Shown here piece after piece: positions 1 through 5,851 of a stretch of DNA of 9,564 nucleotides. The notes beneath the pieces are model-generated. The model did not search any database. It was not told the DNA's origin and worked only from the letters and a program-made list of their open reading frames with translations. Position numbers and translations under genes: made by a program. Each line of letters begins with the position of its first letter. Position 1 is the stretch's first letter. Source of the DNA: Synechococcaceae bacterium WB4_1_0192 (lineage in GTDB: Bacteria > Cyanobacteriota > Cyanobacteriia > PCC-6307 > Cyanobiaceae); the NCBI GenBank assembly GCA_009926195.1, contig RFPK01000056.1, positions 1-9,564 on the forward strand. Direction: 5' to 3'.

Positions 1-40
1 CGGGCGGACGACCGAGGCCGATGGCGGTCACCGCGCCAAC

Positions 41-268
41 TCAGCCCGGGAGCTGACCCCGCAGCTCGCGCAGGCAGTACTTGCAACCGCCGGTGGTGCA
101 GAGGTGCCGCTCCGGCGTGATCGAAATCCAGCGCACCGGATGTTCGCGGCAGCGGATCCTGACCGGTGTCTTGAAGCTCTTGTAGACGATCTCGCCGTAG
201 TCGTAGCGATCACCGAAGCGGGCCCGCGCCCTGGCCAGGAAGGTGTCCCTGTCGATCGGGTTGCCCAT
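41..268 (-). CDS. Small zinc-ribbon-like protein (DUF723-like), function unknown
   Basis: A 75-residue protein if the ATG at 268 is used; an in-frame ATG at 292 would add eight residues of unremarkable sequence (RSSRST-like), so I prefer the shorter form. The N-terminus runs DTFLARARARFGDRYDY followed by a short strand ending in KTPVRIRC. It then has a C-x2-H pair (C40, H43) and a cluster of H55, C57, C62 and C65 (CTTGGCKYC), a likely zinc-binding ribbon. The pattern of an 'F..RA...HGDRYDYS..VY....T.V.I.C..H' half followed by a 'HL...GC..C' half is what I know from DUF723-type proteins. These are short, often occur as repeats in larger proteins, and have been suggested to bind nucleic acid or to be nuclease-associated. 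Here a single unit makes up the whole protein. No partner gene is visible: only 40 bases lie downstream, and the next gene is divergent. Function is not established. Confidence 0.7.
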   Translation of the reverse strand: MGNPIDRDTFLARARARFGDRYDYGEIVYKSFKTPVRIRCREHPVRWISITPERHLCTTGGCKYCLRELRGQLPG

Positions 269-396
269 GGCGGTAGATCGGCTGCTCCTCACTGCGGCCG
301 GCGTCGCCGGAGGTTACGCGAGCGCCCTCAGGCTGATGGTGCGCTGCGATGCCACCGGCGGGGCTGCCTAGGGTTGGGGGCGCCCGCCCACAGCCG

Positions 397-975
397 ATGC
401 CGCGCCGCCCGTTCTTCGCTCCGTCAGCGACATCACCAGTGAAGCGATCCGCCCAACCCCTCCGCGGCCTGCCGGCCTGCGCCGCCGCTCTGAAGCGCGG
501 CCTGCTTGGCCTGCTGGCACTGGGCCTGCCGGCCCTGCTGCTGGTCAGCCCCGGTCAACCGGCACTGGCAGCAATGGACTACGCCAAACAGGTGCTGATC
601 GGCCACGACTTCGCCGGCAGCGATCTGCGTGGGGCCACCTTCAACCTCACCAACCTGCGCGAGGCGGATTTCCATGGCGCCGACCTGCGCGGCGCCAGCC
701 TGTTCGGGGCGAAGCTGCAGGACGCGGATCTCTCGGGGAGCGATCTCACCGACGCCACCCTGGATTCGGCGGTGCTCGATGGCACGGATCTGCGCAATGC
801 CGTGCTGGAGAACGCCTTTGCCTTCAACACCCGTTTCAACAACGTGCAGATTGAGGGCGCCGACTTCACCAACGTGCCCTTCCGGGCGGATGTGCTGAAG
901 AGCCTCTGCACCAGCGCCAGCGGCCGCAACCCGGTGACCGGTCGCCCGACCCGCGACACGCTCGAGTGCCCCTGA
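397..975 (+). CDS. Exported (thylakoid-lumen type) pentapeptide-repeat protein
   Basis: A 192-residue protein from the ATG at 397; an in-frame ATG at 349 would add 16 residues with no export character. Residues 33-59 form a basic-hydrophobic signal peptide (KRGLLGLLALG then ALLLV) ending in an ALAA cleavage motif, so the protein should leave the cytoplasm for the lumen or periplasm. Residues 72-159 contain tandem A(D/N)LxG-type pentapeptides such as ADFHG, ADLRG, ADLSG, TDLRN and ADFTN, expected to fold as a right-handed quadrilateral beta-helix. The C-terminal tail, residues 170-192, has paired cysteines (C171 and C191) flanking a GRNPVTGRPTRDTL stretch. This tail recalls the disulfide-bearing ends of chloroplast and cyanobacterial lumenal pentapeptide proteins (TL15/TL17 type). 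The biochemical role of that family is unknown. The next gene starts 16 bp downstream on the same strand, so the two are probably cotranscribed. Confidence 0.85.
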   Translation: MPRRPFFAPSATSPVKRSAQPLRGLPACAAALKRGLLGLLALGLPALLLVSPGQPALAAMDYAKQVLIGHDFAGSDLRGATFNLTNLREADFHGADLRGASLFGAKLQDADLSGSDLTDATLDSAVLDGTDLRNAVLENAFAFNTRFNNVQIEGADFTNVPFRADVLKSLCTSASGRNPVTGRPTRDTLECP

Positions 976-991
976 GCCGGAGACCTTGGCG

Positions 992-1456
992 ATGAGTTTC
1001 GATGCCCGCAGCCTGGAACGGCTGAAACAGCTGGGCCGCACGCTGCCACAGCCGCTGCCCAAACCGGAGGCGCCGGCCACACCGGCAGCCGATACCGCCT
1101 CCGAGCGGCGCCACCGCGTCGAAACGGAAACGGACCCTGAGGCCCTGTTTCGCGAACTGATGCAGGTGAGCCCGGACGGCAGCGTGCCACCGCACCTGAT
1201 GGAGCGCCTGCGCCAGGCGGAAGCGAGCGATCGGGAGCTGCGGCGCCGGCGGGCGCTGCAGGCCGCGCCACCGACTGCCCCAGACGCCGCTGCAGCAAGC
1301 GCACCAGGCGGCGGGCGCAGCGGCCAGGGGCGGGGAACTCGCCAGCCGCAACGCCGCGGCGAGCTGCGGCGGCCGCTGGACAGCGAGACCCAGGAGCTCT
1401 ACACGGCCTTCCAGCACCTGCTGCTGGAGGACGACGAGGACACCGCCGCCGACTGA
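992..1456 (+). CDS. Conserved-looking hypothetical protein, Arg/Ala-rich, acidic tail
   Basis: A 154-residue protein that I cannot assign. The ATG at 992 is chosen because a GGAG ribosome-binding sequence sits at 979-982; an upstream in-frame TTG at 986 is possible but less likely. The N-terminus (MSFDARSLERLKQLGR, then LPQPLPKPE) looks like a short amphipathic helix followed by a proline-rich linker. A helical segment around residues 48-78 carries DPEALFRELMQVSPDGSVPP. The middle, about residues 85-125, is low-complexity (Ala, Gly, Pro, Arg, Gln) and probably disordered. The C-terminus (SETQELYTAFQHLLLEDDED) is a helix ending in acidic residues. No signal peptide, membrane span or enzyme motif is visible. 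Structured ends around a disordered centre suggest an adaptor or small binding protein, but that is only inference. It starts 16 bp after the pentapeptide gene and ends 29 bp before the SOS operator of umuDC. Confidence 0.65.
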   Translation: MSFDARSLERLKQLGRTLPQPLPKPEAPATPAADTASERRHRVETETDPEALFRELMQVSPDGSVPPHLMERLRQAEASDRELRRRRALQAAPPTAPDAAAASAPGGGRSGQGRGTRQPQRRGELRRPLDSETQELYTAFQHLLLEDDEDTAAD

Positions 1457-1485
1457 GCCCGCGCCAGGCCACGCGGCGACGGATC

Positions 1486-1499
1486 AGTACAGAGGTACT
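1486..1499 (+). promoter_or_regulatory. LexA (SOS) operator upstream of umuDC
   Basis: The 14 bases AGTACAGAGGTACT fit RGTACNNNDGTWCB, the LexA-box consensus reported for cyanobacteria, at every fixed position. It is a near-palindrome of AGTAC and GGTACT half-sites. A weak -10-like hexamer, TACAGT (1499-1504), abuts the right half-site, so bound LexA would block RNA polymerase. I see no second full match elsewhere in the window. The position just upstream of umuD, a classical SOS gene, supports the call strongly. Confidence 0.85.
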
Positions 1500-1590
1500 A
1501 CAGTCGGCGCTGTGCCGCTGCGGTGCCTGTGGAGCGAGGGTTCACGGCCAACTCCAGTGTCAATCCCGGGTCCCGGCCCGATCCGAGGCC

Positions 1591-1640
1591 CAGGGTCGCG
1601 CTGCGCCCAGGCGCCAGGGTCGTGCTGCGCCCGGGCGCCA
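1591..1640 (+). repeat. 24-bp tandem duplication in the umuD leader / N-terminal extension
   Basis: Two adjacent 24-base units, 1591-1614 and 1615-1638, agree at 22 of 24 positions; the first two bases of a third unit (CA) overlap the ATG of umuD at 1640. Read in the umuD frame the copies give RVALRPGA and RVVLRPGA, so the duplication preserves frame. Of the two differences one is synonymous (CCA/CCG) and one changes Ala to Val. It lies between the SOS operator and the family-typical start of umuD. Confidence 0.85.
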
Positions 1641-2065
1641 TGGCCCCCCTGCACGGCGCATGCCCGCCCCTGCGGCTACCGCTGGCCGGCGAGAGCGTGG
1701 CTGCTGGCTTTCCCAGCCCCGCGGACGACTACATCGATCGGGGCATCGACCTCAATGAGGCGCTGATCCAGCACCCAAGCAGCACCTTCTTTCTGCGCGT
1801 CAGCGGCGATTCGATGATCGGGGCCGGCATCCACGACGGCGACCTGCTGGTGGTGGATCGCAGCCTCGAGGCCCGGCCCGGCCAGATCGTGGTGGCCGTG
1901 CTCGATGGCGCCTTCACCCTCAAGCGCCTGGTGCGCCACAACAACCGGCTCCGGCTGGAGGCTGCCAACAGCGCCTACCCGCCCCTGGAGCTGCACCAAT
2001 GCGGCGATGTGCAGATCTGGGGCGTGGCGATCCATGTGATCCACCCGCTCGGGCGCCATGGCTGA
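1640..2065 (+). CDS. umuD: UmuD, SOS-induced self-cleaving subunit of DNA polymerase V
   Basis: A 141-residue protein from the ATG at 1640, close to the 139 residues of E. coli UmuD. UmuD is an S24-family protease-like protein that cleaves itself on the RecA filament to give UmuD', which joins UmuC in translesion polymerase V. The expected cleavage site is A22-G23 in SVAAGFPSPADDY (E. coli has Cys-Gly). The catalytic serine is S58 in SGDSM, and the general-base lysine is K95 in FTLKRL. The conserved IDLNEALIQHPSSTFF and DGDLLVVD stretches are present. The frame stays open upstream to a GTG at 1523, which would give 180 residues with a 39-residue Arg/Pro-rich extension. I prefer the shorter start for its family length, though neither start has a clear ribosome-binding sequence. 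Transcription is probably LexA-controlled from the operator at 1486-1499. The stop overlaps the umuC start by 8 bp, implying translational coupling. Confidence 0.9.
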   Translation: MAPLHGACPPLRLPLAGESVAAGFPSPADDYIDRGIDLNEALIQHPSSTFFLRVSGDSMIGAGIHDGDLLVVDRSLEARPGQIVVAVLDGAFTLKRLVRHNNRLRLEAANSAYPPLELHQCGDVQIWGVAIHVIHPLGRHG

Positions 2066-3244
2066 CGCCCTGGTGCTGATCGATGCCAACAACTTCTACG
2101 CCAGCTGCGAACAGGTGTTCGATCCGGCCCTGCTGGGGCGCCCGCTGGTGGTGCTCTCCAACAACGATGGCTGCGTCGTATCGCGCAGCAGCGAAGCACG
2201 CCGGCTCGGCATCGGCATGGGCCGCCCCTACTTCCAGATCGCCGATCAACTCGCCCGCCATGGCGTGGTGGTCCGCAGCTCCAACTACGCCCTCTACGGG
2301 GACATGAGCCAGCGGCTGATGAGCAGCCTTGAAGCCTGGCTGACGGAGTTGGAGGTGTACTCGATCGATGAGGCCTTCGGACGGCTGCCCCGTCCCCGCG
2401 ATGGCGACCTCAGCGCCTGGGCCCGGGAGCTGCGCGTCACGATCCGCCGCAACCTCGGCCTGCCGATCGCCATCCGGACGATCCGGACCGCTGGCTGGCG
2501 GCCACACCGGTGGAGGAGATCTGGGGAGTGGGTCCACGGCTGAGCCGCTGGTGCCGCCTGCGCGGCATCACCGATGCCCGCCAGCTGCGCGACATGGCCA
2601 GCGCTGAACTGCGGGCCAGGGCCGGTGTGGTGGGGCTGCGGCTGCAGCTGGAACTGCGCGGCATCAGCTGCCTGCAGCTGGCAGAGGCCCCCAGCGCCAA
2701 GCGGGAAACCTGCGTGAGTCGCAGCTTCAGCCGCCCGATCAGCGACGAGGTGGAACTGCGCCAGGCAGTGGCCAGCTACGTGGTGCGGGCGGCGGAGAAG
2801 CTCCGGCGGCAGCGGCAGCGGGCCGGACAGCTGACGGTGTTCGCCCGCACCAGCCCGTTCGCGACCGGGTTCACCAGCCAGGCCGCCAGCCTTGCCCTGC
2901 CCATGGCCAGCCACGACACCGGTGTGCTGCTGCAGGCCGCACTGGCCCTGGTGCCCGTGATCCATCGCCCCCACCGACGCTTCGTCAAGGCCGGCGTGCT
3001 GCTGCAGGAGCTGCAGCCGGAAAGCCAGCTGCAACACCACCTGTTCGCACCGCTGCCACCGGAGCAGCAGCAGCGGCGCGAGGCCCTGCTCCGCTGCATC
3101 GACGGCCTCAACCGCCGCTACGGCCAGGGCACGGTGCAATGGGCCGCCTGCGGCCTGCGGCCGGCGTGGCAGATGCGACGCGATCAGCTGTCACGGGCGG
3201 CGAGCAGCCGTCTGGCGGAGGTGCCCACCGTCTGGGCGCGCTGA
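2058..3244 (+). pseudogene. umuC: UmuC, Y-family DNA polymerase V catalytic subunit, interrupted by an internal deletion/frameshift
   Basis: The first part (2058 to about 2474) carries the Y-family palm and fingers. D9 lies in VLIDANNFYASCE, with the steric-gate tyrosine Y14. NNDGCVVSR follows, then the catalytic YSIDEAF (D104, E105). After GLPIAI (residues 134-139) this frame runs into unrelated residues and stops at 2541-2543. Homology resumes in another frame from about 2474 with DDPDRWLAATPVEEIWGVG (helix-hairpin-helix region). It continues through CVSRSFSRPI, ASYVVRAAEKLR and TSPFAT to a QHHLF-like beta-clamp-binding motif (3032-3046) and a TGA at 3242-3244. The conserved GIxxTKTLAKLAN palm/thumb segment is absent. 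Comparison with E. coli UmuC (422 residues) suggests about 30 codons are lost, and the frame change implies a deleted length of 3n+1 bases. Two copies of ATCCGGAC sit at the break (2472-2479, 2481-2488). As written it cannot make a working polymerase, but an assembly or read error is possible. Confidence 0.88.
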
Positions 3245-3257
3245 AACGCGGGCAGCC

Positions 3258-3557
3258 TCAGATGGCGCCGTACTTGCGGGTGGCCAGGGCGGTGCAACGG
3301 GTCTTGGCCTGATCCAGGCTCTGGCGGCGCGTGAGCATCGCGTCGGCGACGCAGGTGCAGGTGAAATCGACCATGCCGGTGGGCGGGGTCTTGGCCACTT
3401 TATCAAACTCCGCCTTCATCGCCTGCGAGCAATGGCTGATGACGATCTGCTCAAGCATGCCGGCCCGCAGTGGAACGGGCGCCAGCAGAGCCGCAGCACC
3501 ACAGCAGCCAGCCAACAGGGAATGGGCGACAGCGCGGGCGGGGTGGGAGCAGATCAT
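3258..3557 (-). CDS. Small exported cysteine-containing hypothetical protein
   Basis: A 99-residue protein from the ATG at 3557. Residues 1-33 look like a signal peptide: a basic-containing start (MICSHPARAVAH), a hydrophobic core (SLLAGCCGAAALLAPV) and a short polar end (PLRAG). The predicted mature part is about 66 residues and holds four cysteines: C43 (ISHC), C67 and C69 (FTCTC) and C88 (TRCTAL). These could form two disulfides in the periplasm or lumen, or bind a metal. A CC pair inside the hydrophobic core leaves a lipoprotein possible, though the sequence is not a standard lipobox. I do not recognise the family. It begins 55 bp after the dnaG stop on the same strand, with no terminator visible between, so readthrough from dnaG is likely. 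Its stop is 13 bp from the stop of the convergent umuC. No good ribosome-binding sequence precedes the start. Confidence 0.6.
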   Translation of the reverse strand: MICSHPARAVAHSLLAGCCGAAALLAPVPLRAGMLEQIVISHCSQAMKAEFDKVAKTPPTGMVDFTCTCVADAMLTRRQSLDQAKTRCTALATRKYGAI

Positions 3558-3612
3558 CGAAACGGGACAACAGGCAGGGGAGGGAGGCGAGTCATAGCAA
3601 CGATGAACAGAA

Positions 3613-5754
3613 TCAGGCGCTGAGGGGTTCAGGCTGTCCATCTGGTTCAGGAGCCTGGGGTGCGCGGCCAACGACGATCTCCTCATAACCGGCGCGGCGC
3701 TGCTGATCGAGGTGGGCAATGTGCTTGCGTTCGTTGTAGTAGAGCTGCTGAAAACGCAACGCATCGCTGTTGAGATCCGCAAACATCGCCTCAATGCGGG
3801 TCTCCATGTCAAGGCTCGCCGTGGTGGCGGCCGCCGGGGGAAGATCCGCCGAGGCGTTGAACTCCAGCAGGCGGGCGATGCAGCGCTCCAGGGTTTCCAG
3901 GCGCTGGCTGCTCCAGGCGCTGAGCAGATGGCGGCAGCGCTTGACGCTGCGCTGACGCTCGAGGGCGGCGGTGGCGCCGCGCAGCTGCAGCAAGGGGTTG
4001 GCCAGGGACAGGCGCTGCACATCGCTGGGCTCCAGCAGCGGCGTGAGCCTGGCCAGCAGATCCGGGCTACCGACCGGCGCCTCCGATTCAGCAATCAGCA
4101 GCTGATCTCCCAGCAGACGCGGCAGATCCAGATCCGCCAGGGCCTGGCCGGGGTCGGTGCCGCGGCTGATGGCCTCCAGCCGTCCCACACCGAGATTGCC
4201 CTCCTCCAGGGCGCTGATGGCAGCCCAGAGCTGGCGGTGATGGGCGATGGCGAAATCATCAAGCTCGCGGCGGCGCAACTCGGCGCGGATGGCGCCGCGG
4301 TGGCTGGGGCAATGGAGGTAGAGCCGGAGCAATTCGGCCTCAGCGCGCTCGCGCAGGCCCGCCTCACCGGGCTGCTCCCAGCGCTGGGAGCGACCGTGCC
4401 AGCGCTGACCCTTGACCTGCTGGCGAAGATCGTCCTCCAGCTGCAGGGCCAGGCGGGCCTGGCCGCCGCTGAGGCGTTCGGCCACCTGCTGGAGGTAGCG
4501 GGAGCGCACGGCACTGGCAGGCAACTTGCCCAGCAGCGCAACCAGGGCACTCACCGCCTGCTGAAACTGATCAGAGCGGGCCAGATCGCGGCCCTCCAGC
4601 ACCTGATCGATCTGCCAATCGAGCCAGAGGGGCGCCTGATCGAGCAATGAGCGGTACTCGCCGGCACCGTGATCCTTGAGGAACTCATCGGGATCCTTGC
4701 CGGCGGGCAGCTGCAGCACCCGCAGCTCCAGCTGACCCTGCAGGGCCAGCTGCTCCACCTCGCCGATCGCCCGCTGGGCGGCGCGCACGCCGGCACCATC
4801 GGTGTCGAAGTTGAGGATCAGGCGCTTGCCGTCGCAGCAGCGGCAGAGCTGGGTGATCTGCTGGCTGCTGAGGGCCGTACCCAGGGCCGCCACCGCATTG
4901 GTGATGCCAGCGGCATGGAGCGCGATCACATCGAAATAACCCTCGACGACGACGGCACGGTCGTCCTTGCGAATCGCGTTGACGGCCTTGTCGAGGCCGA
5001 ACAGGTGCTTGCCCTTCTCGAACACCTCCGTTTCCGGGGAGTTGAGGTACTTGGGCTCACCGCCATCAAGGCTGCGGCCACCGAAACCGATGATCCGGCC
5101 CTGGCGATCGCTGATCGGCACCATCACCCGATGCCGGAAGCGGTCGTAGACGCCATCCCCCCCCTTGCGTGGCACCACCAGACCGGCCGCGATCAGCAGC
5201 TCGGGCGCGACGTGCTCCACCTGCTGCAGATGCTGCAGCAACCCATCCCAGCGCTCCGGGGCATAGCCCAGGCCAAAGGCCTCAATGGTGGTTTCCGAAA
5301 GACCGCGGGAGCGCCGCAGGTAATCGAGAGCAGCGCTGCCCTCAGGCGTACGCAGCTGATCGCGGAACCAGCCGGCGGCAAGACGCAGCACCCGATGCAG
5401 CTGATCGCGCCGCGAGAGCTGCTGGCGCAGCCGCTCCTGCTGAGGCCCCTCGAGGGTCTCCACCGGCAGCTGGTACTTGCGAGCCAGCTCCAGCACCACA
5501 TCGCCGAAGCTCTGGCGCTGCAGCTCCATCAGGAACTTGATTGCGTTGCCGCCGGCACCGCAGGAAAAGCAGTAATAGAACTGCTTGGCCGGCGACACCG
5601 TCATCGACGGCGACGTGTCGTCGTGGAATGGGCAGACCCCCACGAACTCACGCCCCTTCTTCTTGAGCACCACGTGCTCACCGACCACATCAACGATGTC
5701 GGCGCGCTCCTTGACGGCCTCGATCGTGCGGGGATGCAGGCGAGGCGTGCTCAA
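3613..5754 (-). CDS. dnaG: DnaG, DNA primase
   Basis: Primase makes the short RNA primers for replication together with the DnaB helicase. A TTG at 5754 gives 713 residues starting (M)STPRLHPRTIEAVKERADI, the usual start of bacterial DnaG. No better ATG is nearby; the frame stays open to 6069, but that stretch overlaps the divergent channel gene and resembles no protein. The CHC2 zinc-binding domain shows C41, H44, C62 and C65 (CPFH and CFSC). The catalytic core has the basic YDRFRHRVMVPI region (residues 203-214) and IIGFGGRSLDGGEPKYLNS. The TOPRIM fold follows with E271 (VVVEGYFDVIALH) and D317/D319 (NFDTDGAG), which bind the metals. KDPDEFL closes the core. The C-terminal 300 residues are helical and divergent, as expected for the helicase-interaction domain, longer than in E. 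coli (581 residues total). It is head-to-head with the MscS gene, 97 bp apart. Confidence 0.95.
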   Translation of the reverse strand: MSTPRLHPRTIEAVKERADIVDVVGEHVVLKKKGREFVGVCPFHDDTSPSMTVSPAKQFYYCFSCGAGGNAIKFLMELQRQSFGDVVLELARKYQLPVETLEGPQQERLRQQLSRRDQLHRVLRLAAGWFRDQLRTPEGSAALDYLRRSRGLSETTIEAFGLGYAPERWDGLLQHLQQVEHVAPELLIAAGLVVPRKGGDGVYDRFRHRVMVPISDRQGRIIGFGGRSLDGGEPKYLNSPETEVFEKGKHLFGLDKAVNAIRKDDRAVVVEGYFDVIALHAAGITNAVAALGTALSSQQITQLCRCCDGKRLILNFDTDGAGVRAAQRAIGEVEQLALQGQLELRVLQLPAGKDPDEFLKDHGAGEYRSLLDQAPLWLDWQIDQVLEGRDLARSDQFQQAVSALVALLGKLPASAVRSRYLQQVAERLSGGQARLALQLEDDLRQQVKGQRWHGRSQRWEQPGEAGLRERAEAELLRLYLHCPSHRGAIRAELRRRELDDFAIAHHRQLWAAISALEEGNLGVGRLEAISRGTDPGQALADLDLPRLLGDQLLIAESEAPVGSPDLLARLTPLLEPSDVQRLSLANPLLQLRGATAALERQRSVKRCRHLLSAWSSQRLETLERCIARLLEFNASADLPPAAATTASLDMETRIEAMFADLNSDALRFQQLYYNERKHIAHLDQQRRAGYEEIVVGRAPQAPEPDGQPEPLSA
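5104..5111. repeat. HIP1 octamer GCGATCGC
   Basis: A perfect GCGATCGC palindrome, the highly iterated palindrome common in many cyanobacterial genomes, located inside dnaG. With only two copies in the window the number is not far above chance for this GC content, so it is weak support for the lineage. Confidence 0.5.
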
Positions 5755-5851
5755 CGGCGGGGAAACAGGCGGGGGAGGAACCGATTCTGACGGCCCGACC
5801 GGGTCAGCACCAGGAGCGCTGCCAGCATGCGCACATCCGCAGCGCGATCCG

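Noticed and set aside
75..90. AGTACTTGC sequence as a second LexA site
   Set aside because: Only one half-site matches; the second GTWC half at the required spacing is absent, and it lies inside a coding region.
298..310. CCGGCG-T-CGCCGG inverted repeat between the first two genes
   Set aside because: It is a perfect 13-base palindrome, but short, GC-only and single-copy, with no T-run and no link to a known operator.
2058..3244. Programmed frameshift in umuC
   Set aside because: The two frames do not simply abut at a slippery site: a conserved block of about 30 residues is missing, so a deletion or assembly error fits better.
3712..5790. Long open frames on the plus strand (about 312 and 373 codons) opposite dnaG
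   Set aside because: They are antisense to a well-supported primase, consist of low-complexity Ala/Leu/Gln/Arg/His sequence, and resemble no protein. Long empty frames are expected opposite GC-rich genes.
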